A program made the position numbers and the translations under genes. Below are positions 46,532 through 59,364 of a stretch of DNA of 64,000 nt, piece after piece (the stretch's first letter is position 1; each line of letters starts with the position of its first letter). The notes under the pieces are model-generated. The model saw only the letters and a program-made list of their open reading frames with translations. It ran no database searches and had not been told where the DNA came from. Source of the stretch: Topomyia yanbarensis (Eukaryota > Arthropoda > Insecta > Diptera > Culicidae); NCBI RefSeq assembly GCF_030247195.1, contig NC_080671.1:103279845-103343844 (forward strand), read 5' to 3'.

Positions 46532-48470
46532 TGAGTGAGTAGCAGAAGCAAGAAGTGGTGCTCCAGCCGGTGATTATACAATTATTGTTGACTCACATAG
46601 GACCGAGCATTCATAATGTGGAACATTTCCTGAAGGTGTAAATGAAGGTTAGACTTTCAGAAACCGCTTTTATCGAGTTCTACCATGTCAGGTATTCTGT
46701 GTACATATAAACGTCAAATTAATACGTGCCACTTTACGGTCTACCCTGCTTAATATAAACAATTGCAAAAATTGTGGCAGCTGCTCAGGTAATATTGACA
46801 ACGGCAAAAGCTGCGTCAAGCACCTCAAAATCTACAACCAGTACCATCATTGAGGAAGTTCACGCTAGTAAGGACAAGAAGCAAGAAAGAAATCAGATAT
46901 TCGCCAACATAAGCAGCAACTACGATGTGACACGGAAATGTACAACAGCGAGATATAAATGAACAACCCCACCTGACACTTCATTTCATTGTTACGAGGA
47001 ATTCGGTCCGTACTAATGCACTGATAATCCGCAAAACCGTGATATCTTTAACAAACGTATAAAAGAAAAATTTGATTGACAGAACAGGTCAAAAAGTAGC
47101 AACACGTAAAATATAATAAACTCGTGTTTTATTAACTTTGCTAATATGGAGAAACCAACATAGTAGCAATAGTAGGATACCAATTGTTGCTGAATCACAT
47201 ATTAGTCAATCAATCAGAGAAATGATAAATAATGTTTACTTTCAATTTTTGCTCTTAAGCTAAGTTCATGATATACTTAATGTACAACCAACAGCAGCAT
47301 TTTAGTCGTTTTCTATGGTCTCCAATTAATATCCATGTAAGTTACGTGATTATACAGTGAACAGACATCAATAGACAATTATGAAGAGCGACTAAAATGT
47401 TGTGACTGGTTGAATCTGTAAGGCAATAATTTGGGATCAGGGCCGTCGAGAGCCGCGGTTAGCCCCAATGCTTGTATTACTGCCGGGCCCTTTTAAACCT
47501 AAGCCCTCTAGTTCAGTATGAGTTAGTACATCTTCAGCCATGGAAGTGTGTCCGTGGTTTCTATTAGTCTCCGGTTGACTCATATTGCCAAATCCACAGA
47601 TAGCGTGCCAGACAGCTTCTTATTCTACGGTATCCAAATCGGGTAAAACTGCCATAGCTACGAGTTTTTCAATTTGCGGATGCTCAGGAATCAGTAGCGT
47701 CTAGCTCAAATGGCACGTTCCCCATGTTGATCGGAAATTAGTGCCTTGCCATGAATCATCTTTCATGATTTCCCTGATTGGAAGGACCCAAGAGACCACG
47801 AACCATTATTTATGGCTTTGGATATGTTCTATATTCGCATACAAAACATATTCTTTACGGCTTCATAGTTCTATAGAGACCATTAAAGGACACTTAATGT
47901 CGGAAAAGGCGAAATAGTGTGCCAGAATAGAGTTAGTTCAGAAACACCTTAATGGCTGTCAGCAATGTTAACATAGAGGCGTGTTTTTTAAAAATAACTC
48001 TTCCCTTCATTATCGACACATCAAAAGAAAAAAATAACTTTCGATAACGTACCCACTGTTCCTCTCTTCTGTCGTTTGACATGCAGACTGTTTAAATTGA
48101 CGATTTAGTGCCTATAGAAATGGGATTCGATCCGCAACCGTAAACCTCGTCTCAATTTGATAGACGCATTTGATTACTGATCTGTGAGAAGATTTGCATG
48201 TATACTTCGTTTAATGCAAACTCTACCTTGATGTTTGGTTGTAATCACGCAAACGTCTATTGTGGATTATATTTGCAATTGTATTTTTTCGAAAAATCGT
48301 GCAGAATTTGCATTTTGATTTTTAGTTTATTGCATCATCATTTATTACATGAAGGCATACGAGCTTAGGTTGGAACGCATACGTATATTTGTTATTGTTC
48401 GGTGTCTCAAAGCACTATAAGAAGATTCCATATTTGCACTTGAGTTTTTTATAAAAGCTTCATAGAATTT
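46532..48470. other. central part of the palindrome, no gene
   Basis: A 62-codon open frame at 46774-46962 (Ala/Thr/Ser-rich, no domain) is the only notable one. No inverted partner for this block was seen. Confidence 0.4.
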
Positions 48471-48479
48471 ATTTTCAAA

Positions 48480-48745
48480 AGCTTATGCTATATTTCACCC
48501 TAAGGAGGAAAATAGTGCTTTCGCATAGGCCTGCTAAGCCAAGACAAGTTCCGGCTTCACTGTGTCTCATCGGCATAAACGGAACTGCTGCTCGGACGGA
48601 ACATCACGTTTGATCAGTCGTTCGATTGAAACACAAAGTGTGTGTTAGTTTTAAGGGATTTGCGTCAAGCCGGCGCTAATCTATTCCGACAAAAAGTTAG
48701 TGTCGGTTTCTGATGACGCGAAGCCGAAACGCACCCGTGTAACAT
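48480..48745 (-). repeat. dispersed GTTACACGGGT-family repeat, copy 3 (inverted)
   Basis: The complement carries GTTACACGGGTGCGTTTCGG, CATCAGAAACCGACACTAAC and, at the far end, CTCCTTAGGGTGAAATATAGC. This links the two halves seen in the 36-kb copy. Confidence 0.7.
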
Positions 48746-49248
48746 TCAAAAACTTTTTAGCTCGATGTCTATGTTGATGCTGGGTCATTAGTCCGAAGAG
48801 TATTAGGCCGAATGGTCATTCATCGGAATGCAAAAGGCTGAATGGCCATTAGAACAAATAAACCAAAAAGAGTGATAGATGAAGTGGTTGGAACGGAAAA
48901 GAATGATCAGTTTTCAATGAAGGGTGATTTATTTAGATTTTTTTGACTTAGGACTACGTCTTTGTTTTCGATATGGGGGTGCACTCTGCAAATTCTACAA
49001 AAATGGTATGTAACGAAAAGTGGTCCAATCCAAACGCATATAATTCAGCCATCTCACGATAAATTTTCAAATTTTTTGCACAAATCGCGCCGAAATACTT
49101 CTAAGAATAGATTCCAATAGATAAACCCAAAGATTTTTGATATCATAGCATTAAAAAATTAAATAATATACAACCTTGTCAAAATATCGCGCATTAACAC
49201 ACAGAAGATAGCGCATCCCAAGCCCTGTACGACGGATTGGTATACCTA

Positions 49249-52244
49249 CCCGATCAGAAAGAAATAACAAAATTATTACAGACTGAGTTACTTTGTTATG
49301 ATAACAAGTTGTGTTATAAATTTGGTCTCGTTAGTTGGTAAAATAACAGAAAACATAACAGAAATTCTACTAGTATATATCAAAAAATATGACAACCTGT
49401 GATAGGCTTTTATCAGAATTATAACAAAATTTGTTATGTTCTCCCACGGCCAATATAGCTTTTATTACCTATTGTATAGTTTAAACGAATTTAGCGTGCA
49501 GGTCTAAAAATAGAATAAAATAGAAAAATATAGCATACATTAAGGCGCTTTTCGGTTGGAAGCAAAAAGCTTCATGTAGCAAAAGCTTTCTATAGTTTTG
49601 TCAAATGATTGCATACATGCTGGTTGATTGTTATTATAAATAGAATATATGACACGCTGATTGTTATTAGTGGATATAGCGATTTGAACCTGGGTATTCT
49701 GAGTTTTATGAGGATGTTTCCTGCATGAACCAACGACGTTGCTTTCGACCGATGTTTAATGTTAACATAATATTCTACGCATTCGTCAAGGGCAAAACGA
49801 TTATAGATGCAGAAGATGTTTCTAGAACGCACACATTGAACTTTGCCAAAACCAAAGGACTGTTTGTTTTCCTTGTATAATACGCTTTGTTTTCATACAG
49901 TTTTGCTCACTACTACAGCTGCCTATATTACGATAGACTAAATAGCTTTATAATATATTTTCAGATTAGAAAAGTTGGGCTATTTTTAGATACTGAATAG
50001 TGCGTTTCGGTGCTTCTCTTGTACGTTAACATGATTTACACGATTTTTTTTAATGTCGATGCGATATGGTAACATTTAGCGGATAATTTACCTACATTAT
50101 TTTACGGAGAATACGACAAATGTTACTTATGATTCCTAATAGATTCAAAGAAACAAATACCAAAGTTTTGAGGCTTGCATTTTGAGATTTCAAGTAAAGT
50201 CGCTTTTGGGGTTTTGTTATTGGCATTTTTAAAATGGGGAAGATTAAGCAAACCAGTACAATTATCTCACATCTAATAAATTCTCAGAAACACAATTTTT
50301 TATAATAGTTCAATCTATCAACTGCGAATATTATAACAGATAATCATAAAATTCGAGACATTGTTGAGGATTCTTCGAGGTGACAAATTTTAGAATATGT
50401 TTCATGTTTTCTAAAATACATTTTCTTTTCTAAATTTTGTTTAGTTTTAAGGAGGAAATTATTCAATATTTTTACATTAAAGTTTTCAGCTATTTCAAGC
50501 ACTGGAATATTGATAGCTTTATGCAGCATACTCACAAATATAAATCATTCAACAATTTGAACAGGTCGCATTATTACATTTTAACTTTCTACAAAATGAA
50601 TCAAGTATCTTGATTATTACGAAAATTTGTTAGTTCGATGTTTTTTTTAAGACGAACGAAGCACCATCGAATACAACGAAAACATTAGGGGAGACTGAGG
50701 AGACTTGATCCCTTTTTTTATTTTTCAATCCTACTCCGTGGAATGATACAAAAACTATGTATTTTTTTATTTTTTATTGTTTCTAGGGTTGACTGATAAT
50801 CATAAAAAAATTACATGGAAATATTATACTGGACATGAGCTATGAGCATTTTTGGAAAACAACAAAAAACTGGAAAATTCTTTGATTAGTGGAGACTCGA
50901 TCCCTAATTTCGGGACACTTGATTATTTTTTGAAAACGTGTTTAATGCGCATTCAAAGTAATTGTCAGTTCGTTGTAAATGTCAAACTGTCTTAGGTGGA
51001 ATCAAAAGATACAACAATCTCAAACTTAAACATTTTTATGCGGGGGTTGAAATAAAAGAAATTACAATGCTTTGGTAATTCGGAGAACGCACAAAATCAG
51101 ATACTCACAAACTAGACAAGTTTCGGTTGTTTATGAAAAACCCGCATAAATTGAAAAAAATCGGACTGAAGATCCTCGAAGATTCTCAAAATTCATAACG
51201 GTATTGTGGAAATCAGTATATATCAAACAGTTTTTTAAGTTCTGAAAATTCGTTTTCGCAATATACACAATTAATTAAAAGAAATTTTTTAGAGAATCAT
51301 TTGACTAAACCATAAAAAATTTAAAAATGCTTTTTTATTTGAATCCGCGTTTCTTTATTTCATCTGGAGTGCTTGATACGTCCTGCATCTTCTTTAAAAT
51401 AAGTTTTATATGAAAATTATATTCTTTAGAATAGCTTGTTAATAACTTTGCGACTCCAAAACTTTTTGAATAAAGGCTTCAACATTGAAATCATAAGCCA
51501 CATATTCGAAATTGCGTGTCAGACGAGTGTCTCACAAAAAGGTAATCTCTTAATTAAAATGCAACCAAGTAAGTTAAACACCTTATTTTCAAGTTTTCCG
51601 TCCTCTTGCATCTAAAACTTATCTATTCTCGTGAAACTTTGAATGTCCATGTGGAAATCGCAAATATATGGAAATCAATAAAAACTTCGAATATTTGCTT
51701 TAAAAAGTTGAATAAATACGCATAAAACGAGGCTTCAGCGTATTAGCAAATAGACGATCATTGGTGTAATATAACAATCATTCACAGTTAATCGATCGAT
51801 TTGTTTATTGGGGCTTTAACCGACTGGTCATTTGCCCGCTTTACAGTTTACAGTTAGCGTTCAAAGATAATTGTTAAAGAATATGTAATATATTATAACA
51901 TCATCGTTACCCGACCAGAATGATATAACAAGTTTATAACAGAACACAATTTTTGAAACATATTGTGTTATAAATTAGGTCTCGTTAGTAGTTAAAATAA
52001 CAGAAATTTATAACAAGTAACAATGCGAGATATAGTTTTGAAATATTTCTGTTATGTGTTTTTGATCAGGTATATGCGTACATTAAAATCATATTAGCAG
52101 CTCAATGATATCACCAGAAAATATAATCTTGATATAAGTTTGCTTGCCTTGCTGATAGGGATATCACAAAAATAACACAGTGAGTAATAAATATCAACAT
52201 GAGATATAAATTTGATAGCTTTCTGTTATGTCGTTCTGATCGGG
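49249..52244. mobile_element. 3.0-kb TA-flanked element with CCCGATCAGAA ends
   Basis: CCCGATCAGAA at the left is inverted at the right (TTCTGATCGGG), with further AACA-rich similarity inside. TA flanks both sides (49247-49248, 52245-52246). Removing it joins sequence that matches the other arm of the palindrome (TACCTAGC... near 45.43 kb). It contains a related 164-bp mini-element at about 51909-52072. No transposase was recognised. Confidence 0.72.
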
Positions 52245-52869
52245 TAGCGCGCAACGCTTCTATGAATGACGTCATCATCGACTATTTAAAGAACGGACTT
52301 GGCCAGACACGCTCAGTTCCCTGTTGAACGGCTGGCGAAGCAGATCACTGCGCTCTGTTTTTTACAACCAGTGTAGCTGAGCTGGAAGTCCGTTACACTG
52401 GCTGTGGAGGGACGCTGCCCTGTGTCGTCCAACAGGCAACCGCTCCAACTGCTTCCTGCCAGTAAATTTTTGGTTTAACTAGCACATGTATTTGCTATTT
52501 GCGCTTGAAATTAAGTAATGTAGTGGTAGTAATAAGCTTCCCATTTTGGTTTAAACGCAAGGACAGTTTTTAAAACAGGATTTGATTATTTAGTTTAGCT
52601 CATCTAAGCAATTTTATCAATTCTGTAATTTAAAAGGAATTTTACGGAACTTGGTGAATTTGGCCCCACTTGCAACTGATATAATCAACCTGCACAAAGT
52701 GTTGCATAACGCATGGCTGTTTTTGGAACAAAATTATGTGTTATCATTCAGCCCTTCGCTATGCAAAATCACGATATTATGACAGATGGGCTAAGCGTGG
52801 CCGTTCCTTTCAATCGGGAAAGGCCGCGTAGAATTTTGGTGAAATGCGCTAATAGTGGTGGTACTAGTT

Positions 52870-53100
52870 CCATATCAACATTTGAATAGGGCTAATAAGA
52901 TTTGTAAACAAACTTTTGTTTTGCTGATTTCTCCTAATTTGTTATCATTTCAACACAGAAAACATTTGAAATTGATTCTACCAACGATAAAGATGTAAGT
53001 TCATGTGTATTTTTCATGAAACTCAACTCGGTAGCGGAATAATGAGCGAAATAAGTTTGTTTACAAAAGTCTCATTAGCCCTTTTGAAGAATTACTATTG
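52870..53100. mobile_element. 231-bp MITE, copy 2, 4-bp TSD AGTT
   Basis: Same family and length as 1451-1681, in opposite orientation. AGTT lies at 52866-52869 and 53101-53104. The empty site (CTAGTTGTCTC) is visible in the other palindrome arm near 44.42 kb. Confidence 0.87.
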
Positions 53101-53734
53101 AGTTGTCTCTTTCGTTCTACCCATCATCATCAGCGTTGACTCATTTTGCATTGTACGCTTGGGTTCAATGTTTGGCGTCAATGTGTTGGTAGGTTAAACA
53201 CATTTTTTCAAACATGATTCTTGATTTCTAAACATGTCCAAAAATGAGACATGTTTATAGCGAGTGGGTAAAATGAACATCTGGCGGTGTTAAAATGAAC
53301 AGCTTCTGGTGACCTGCAAAATGTCCTGTATGTATGCAATGCGCAGCGTTGGATAGCATTTTCCGATCAATGCTAATATCCCAACAAATCATGAGCTTTG
53401 CATACACACAGGTCATTTTGCAGGCAAAAAAAATTGTCACGGAAGAATTGAATTTTCATGACGTAATATTAACCATTTTACAATCCTGTGACATCGAAAC
53501 ACATCTACAAACTTGGGGTTATCCATGGGTGTTTGAACTTTTAGGATCTGTTTGAGAGCAACTAGAAAGCTTGTTCTATACATGAGATGTGATTATATTG
53601 TCTAAAATTTGATTTTTCTTCACCGGTCCGGGTGTTTTTCCCACACACTAAGTACTAAGAAAATAAATATTTTACATTAAGTAGTATAGTCCTACGTCTA
53701 CAGTTCGTGCAACCCCATAGGGCTGCCCCTTGTA

Positions 53735-55220
53735 GTTTTTAATACTTTTATTTATTATTTAACCGTGATTTTTTAATAAATAGTGACCATCGCTTCACAA
53801 CGTAATCTATTTTTCATGGCTTGCGGTGAGCACGATCTCTCGAATTGCTGAACTGAAAATTATGGAATAGAAATTAATTTTTAGTATTCTTTACAGATTT
53901 AACTCGCCGCGTAAATAGCTCTGAATTAGACCCGCTGGTGCCCTAAGACGATTTCGCTAGATTTTCAGAGCACTGTGCACCCAGTGCATTAAGGCAAGTG
54001 ACGGAAGGTTATCGAAAAGTTTCGTGAAAATGAAAATTCCAGTAATGATGAAGATTTTCCCAAACGGTTCGTTTTCGTGAGGTTTTTATTTGTTCTTTGG
54101 CATTAGGATTAGCGATAATAATTCAAATCAAGGATACTACTGGGAAGTCACCTTTAGAAAAAGTCGATGTCGAAGTAAAATTTGAAACTATGCACGCATG
54201 CACTTCAGAAATAGCGTGATATCAGGAGCTACGATATCATTTCAACGCTTTTTTGTGAAAAGGGTGATACTTACAAATGTAAACATAAGGCTTTTTTCAT
54301 ACATGCGAATGAGGGCTTTGAAACGCAACAAATTAACCTAAAAATTTTGATTCTACGATATTGCTTTCTTAAACTACAGCAAAAAATACAACGGGCGACA
54401 CTGTATTTTTGTTTGCCCTCCACGCTCCATGCAAACAAACAGGGCGATACTTTTTTTGCTAGCAGTTTAGAGGCGAAACTGTTATTTTCGTATTTTTTAT
54501 GGGATTATCAAGCTGATACCAGCTGTAAATAGTAACAATGATTTCTATTGAAAAAACACGGACGAAATCGGTGGTGTAGAACGGTAGTTATTGTAAAAAA
54601 CGTAAGGGCGATACTTTAATGCTGATAGGTGGGACCGAAAAAGTAAACAATCGCCAAAGGGGCGATACTATCATTTTGTCAATTTCAATAGCAAAAACAA
54701 ATTTTAATTTAATAATTTCAAATACTTTATGAAGTTTTGGGTTTCGATCACTGAATCATGCAATCTAGGATGTAAAAAACACAATAGTTCTTAAATAGGA
54801 AATAAAACCAAGTCTGGAAATATTCACTGTTGATTTTCTTTGAATGGTATCTGCTGGTATCGCCCTTTACTAGAAAAAGCGTTGATTTCTTAGTTCTCAG
54901 TCGCGTTGGAAATTTGAGTAAAGTATAAACTTCAAATCGATTAAAAAAAATCGATTTTTTTGGCTCAGTACAATATACATAACTCGTTTAGGAAAATTCA
55001 GTTTTCCCACCACAATTTAGATATTTTATTAACACAGCATTAACAATCATTCGTTGGTATGTCTATTTTATGGGCCATTTTTTCGCTTTCCCATTGATTT
55101 GGTTTGAGATTTCTAGCACTGATGTTGTCCTATGCTGATTTGAGCGATTCTCTGAGTCCTGCCACTATCCCATGTAGTATGTGTTATCAAAAACATCGCG
55201 AAGCATCAAGTTCTAAATGT
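53735..55220. other. no gene; dispersed GGGCGATACT words
   Basis: AT-rich. GGGCGAYACT occurs at about 54393, 54442, 54606 and 54659, and inverted at 54857-54866. Otherwise nothing recognised. Confidence 0.45.
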
Positions 55221-55225
55221 TCTCA

Positions 55226-55484
55226 AACGATATGGTCGGTGTTAAGTCAGACCGGACCAAGTTGCAAAACATCACAAAATGAGTTAATGATAGCACTGGA
55301 TAAAGAATTTCTTCATCTACATTCCACTTTTACCAGATTTGAAATATAAAACAATAAACAAGAATTATGGTAAAAATTATTTACCAATTATAATGTAAAG
55401 GACGCTGCGATTCAAACGTTAAACCCGTTTTTCTCGAAATCAATGCACTGTCACTTAGTCCGGTCTGACCTAATACCGACCATA
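55226..55484. repeat. inverted pair of a TGGTCGGTRTTARGTCAGAC repeat
   Basis: About 32 bp at 55226-55258 recurs inverted at about 55453-55484 (TGGTCGGTRTTARGTCAGAC, then CGGACYAAG). This suggests the ends of a small palindromic element. Open frames across it show no domain. Confidence 0.6.
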
Positions 55485-55929
55485 TAATATCCGAAGAGAG
55501 TGATAAGAGTTTTAAGAAATGTCCCATCACACTGTTAGGTGGATTAAAAACGTTTTTTTTTTTGAAAAACAACAGTGAACTTTGTTGAGTGTTGTAGTGT
55601 TAATATATTCAGGGGGGATTAATCACTCTAACTATATCATCAAAATGAAGGTCATAAATCATCACAAAACATGCTAAAAGTAATTTTTTCTGTACGCCGG
55701 TCCTCGCATCGCGTTTCGCATGGACAATTTTTTGCACGTTTTTCGCGATAAAAAACGACTGTACACCGTTGGAAAACCGTCGATTTGAATATTTCTCCGA
55801 TCTAATGCAATTGGCCCCTGGATAGTTAACCTCTGGCCCAAAGATAATCCATCCCTAGCAACATATGTAACATCATGATCATGATCAATGTGACTAAAAG
55901 CATATTTATTATATATTTCCGATAAATTA

Positions 55930-56270
55930 CAATACAATTATTACATTACAATTACAATAGCCAACAAAATCGATACAGCAATACTTATTTTGGTAGTTTG
56001 AACCATTCCTTTGTAATGGTATTGTTTTGTGTAGGACTCATAAACCCATATCTCCAGAACGAGAATTCCAATCGAAAAGTGATAAGGATGGCTGGACCTG
56101 AAAATTCTATTCTGTACAAAAATCATTTTTCAGATATCTGTGTCCAGATATCTGTTCCAAGACAAATTCCTGATTTCTAGATTTCCTGGTCACTAATTAA
56201 GGCCCATCAATAAACTAGAAACACCAGATAATCTTAAAACGCCATCAAGAAAAAGCGAAAACGTGCTCTT
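55930..56270. repeat. dispersed repeat, second copy of the 1-830 family
   Basis: It shares GTTTGAACCATT, GATAAGGATGGCTGG and AGAAACACCAGATAATCTTA in the same order as the start of the window. Confidence 0.6.
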
Positions 56271-56339
56271 TGGAGTGGGATTTTCACGAACACTTCAGAA
56301 TATTCGGAAACAATGGTTTTGGAATTCGTGAAATTCGTT

Positions 56340-56960
56340 TTATTCATTTACTTTATTTAACTAACTTTTTTAAATTTTATTCTATATACTCATTTCCAGA
56401 TCATTCATTTCATGGATTATATTCGTTTTGTTTATTTTTTTTCATTTTAAATATTTGACTTATTTTTAATTATAATCATTTCATTTTAATAATTTTTTTT
56501 TCTTTTAGCATTTTGTTGATTTATTTTGTTCATTTGACCTCATTTTATCTATTGTATTTATTTCAGTCTTTGTATGCGTTCCGATCAATTTATTATCTCA
56601 TGCATCTTATTCGTATCATTCATCCAATTTATTTTATTCACTTCTTTCGTGTTATGCAATTTTATATTATTTTTCGGGTTCACACTTTTTATTCATTTTA
56701 ATAATCTGCCTAATTTTGTTCAGTCATTCATTTTATTCATTTCATCTAGAACATTAATTAGACACAATTTAATTTATTCTATTAATTTTATTACTTTTTA
56801 ATATCGCTGGTTTTTTTTTAATTTCAATCATTTTATTGTTTAAAAGCAAACAAAATGAAAAAAAAAATTATAAAATATATAGAAAGAAAACCTTTTTATT
56901 CATTTTATCACTTTCTTCATTTTGTATATTTTATTCATTCTAGTCATTTTATTGATTTTG
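56340..56960. repeat. T-rich (TTTATTCATTT)n low-complexity tract
   Basis: Imperfect repetition of TTTATTCATTT-like words over about 600 bp. Open frames here are a composition effect. A similar tract lies at 58430-58760. Confidence 0.7.
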
Positions 56961-57097
56961 TTAACCCTCTGCATACCTTGTTATTTATGAACAACCACGT
57001 TTTCAAACAGCCATAACTTCGGGGTTAGACAAGATTTCCTCACAAAAAAGTAAAACTACTAATTGTGACTATCACCGTTTATTTGAGCGCTAATAGT

Positions 57098-58039
57098 TAG
57101 GGGAAACCGGGGCTAGTTGGCGGTGTTTTCAGTTTTCATTTGTTACCGCTTGGGTGGAGGTATATCTTGCAAAGTAGAACGCGTGGTATGAAAGGGCAGA
57201 CTGTTGGCAAAATCTCTGAATTCTATTAAAATGTTTGATGCATTATCTCCATTTTTACAGACAAAAATATGTGACGCGGAAAACCCGCCAACTTACCCCG
57301 GCCCCGGGGTAAGTTGGCGGTATGTATGAATACGCCAGAAAAAAGCGATTAATTAGAGATTCAATTACTTCAGGGGTCCTTTTGGAACGTGCTGAATGTC
57401 TTTTCAAGAAAACTGTATATTTACCGACATTTGCTATTATATTTCAGTCTCAATACACCGCCATTTTGACTTTGACGCGTACTCCATATTCAAAAGCAAA
57501 TTCTTCACGCGATTGGCCGAAGTAAATGTTTCCTGCATTGTCGAGATACACAAGAAAAAGATTTTCTTACTTTGGAGTGAATTCCAGAAATAAAAAATTT
57601 TGATGACTATTTTTGCACCGTGAATAGTACTGCCACTGCCACGCGGGCTAAGCAGCACCGCCAACTTTCCCCAACCGCGTATTTTCTAAAACACTATTTA
57701 AAAATTACTTTTGTTCGTGGATAGATGTAATATCTATACGGATACTGAAAGCTCTTTTCACGCACTATCGAAAAATATAATCATTCGGGAAATTGACTGA
57801 AAATTACACTTAAAAATACAAAATATTTAATATTTAGAAAATTTACTTCGTATGCTCTAAAACGCAATATCGCCCACAACTTCTACAAAACAAAATGTTT
57901 TGTAACTAAAACACATTGGATAACGGGTTTCACATAATTTGAGGTACACAACGAGAGGCAGCGCTATATGTCTAATAGAAGCGGAGAAAAAGGGATTCCG
58001 CCAACTTACCACAACCGCCAACTAGCCCGGCCTCCCCTA
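57098..58039. mobile_element. 0.94-kb inverted-repeat element with CCGCCAACT subrepeats
   Basis: The left end GGGGAAACCGGGGCTAGTTG and the complemented right end GGGGAGGCCGGGCTAGTTG are inverted. Both continue GCGG and are flanked by TA. CCGCCAACTT-type words recur internally at about 57286, 57308 (inverted), 57659 and 57998. Non-coding. Confidence 0.7.
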
Positions 58040-59360
58040 CAAGAAATATCCGTAGAACTGAAGTTATTGCAATTGTTCTGATCGGATTTCACTGGAGCAG
58101 TATTGTCAGAGACATTTTCAGTTATCGGTGAAAAATTATATAATATTACAAGACAACGAAGATATGTCTTCAAATATTGATGAAAACTGATAAATTTTGT
58201 CAATGTAGACTGCTTTCGGCTATCTTTTCTGCCCAATCGAACTATTGAAAACTTTGCAGGAGATGTGTATTAAGGATCGGTTTGTAAAAATTGAACAGCT
58301 TCTCACACTGCTAAACAAGCATCTATCTTGATCAAAACAGGTTATGCGTGTTTCTTTACTCTAACACTTTTAAGAAAAAAGGTTTTGGAACCATATATGA
58401 TCTAGAAAAATATTAGGTATGAAAGGTTCGTTTTATCCATATTATTCATATTATTTATCTTTTGAATTTATTTTTTTGGTTTTATTCATATTATTTATCA
58501 TTTTCTTAAATTGTTATTTGCCTCAATTCATACATTTTATTCAGTTTCTTCATTTTATTATTTCGGATTAGTCAGTTCTTTTTATTATTGGACGACAGTT
58601 TAATTTACTCTCTTGATTTCATAATTTTTTTAATATTGTCTAATTTTCATTTGAGCTAACTGAATGAATAACTTTTTTATTGGTTTGCTTCATAATTATT
58701 TTAAATTTTTATTTGTTATATTATTTTTCTTTAATTAATTCTGTTTATTCGAAGTGTTATTCGTGCAGGACTCAAAACTGTGCTTATCTCACATCTAGTT
58801 GCTTGCCAACTTTGCGTGTGTTCGGCAAACTAATGAATAATCAACAGTGACATATCACATATGTAAGAAATGTCTCATCTCACTGATAGGTGGATTAAAT
58901 CGGTTTTTATTTCATTTTTAATGAGTGTTGAAAATAAAAATGACTATTAATTGACCGGTAGGTGGGCCTGCCACGGTGCCAGTATCCTGTTTGCCGTTGT
59001 ATTTCCGATACTAGGTCATATTTCTGAGGACTCATCACTTTTCGAGATCCTGAAATTCTTTTGAATGTTAAATGGTAGTACAATAATGCTTGGAATATTT
59101 ATTTAAACCCACCCAACTCAAAGTACACTTTCCCAGTGCGGTATGCGGTTGATAAACTTTACAACTCTATCGAAGATGTCATCGCACTACATGTGCTTGC
59201 TTTAAAGAAATATCAGTTAAAATCTCAGAACTAAACGAAAATATCGAATAGCATGCTTGACTTTCATGTCTCCCCTCTAGATGCATAGATCTTCTTTTGT
59301 TAGAAATGTAATCTCAGGTGTGCTATTACGACAAACTGTTTATTAACATTGTACTTCCAC
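58040..59360. other. AT-rich flank, no gene
   Basis: It includes a T-rich tract (58430-58760) and a short block near 58865-58910 (GATAGGTGGATTAAA) related to one near 55530 and to the end of the repeat at 63.6 kb. Confidence 0.45.
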
Positions 59361-59364
59361 TAAC

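Larger units (their letters stand above)
42514..53732. repeat. about 11.2-kb eroded giant palindrome (long inverted repeat)
   Basis: Inverted homologous blocks occur in mirror order: 42514-42600 with 53650-53732; about 42935-43000 with 53595-53655; about 44270-44440 with 53100-53180 plus 52860; about 45210-45450 with 52247-52460; and 45465-45760 with 48945-49240. The outer ends read CAAGGGACAGCCCTATGGG and, complemented, CAAGGGGCAGCCCTATGGGG. Later insertions hit the arms separately. No coding region was seen. It is either one giant foldback element or two head-to-head copies of one repeat. Confidence 0.75.

Noticed and set aside
56270..56801. Phe/Ile/Leu-rich open frames resembling membrane proteins
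   Set aside because: Produced by the TTTATTCATTT low-complexity tract.
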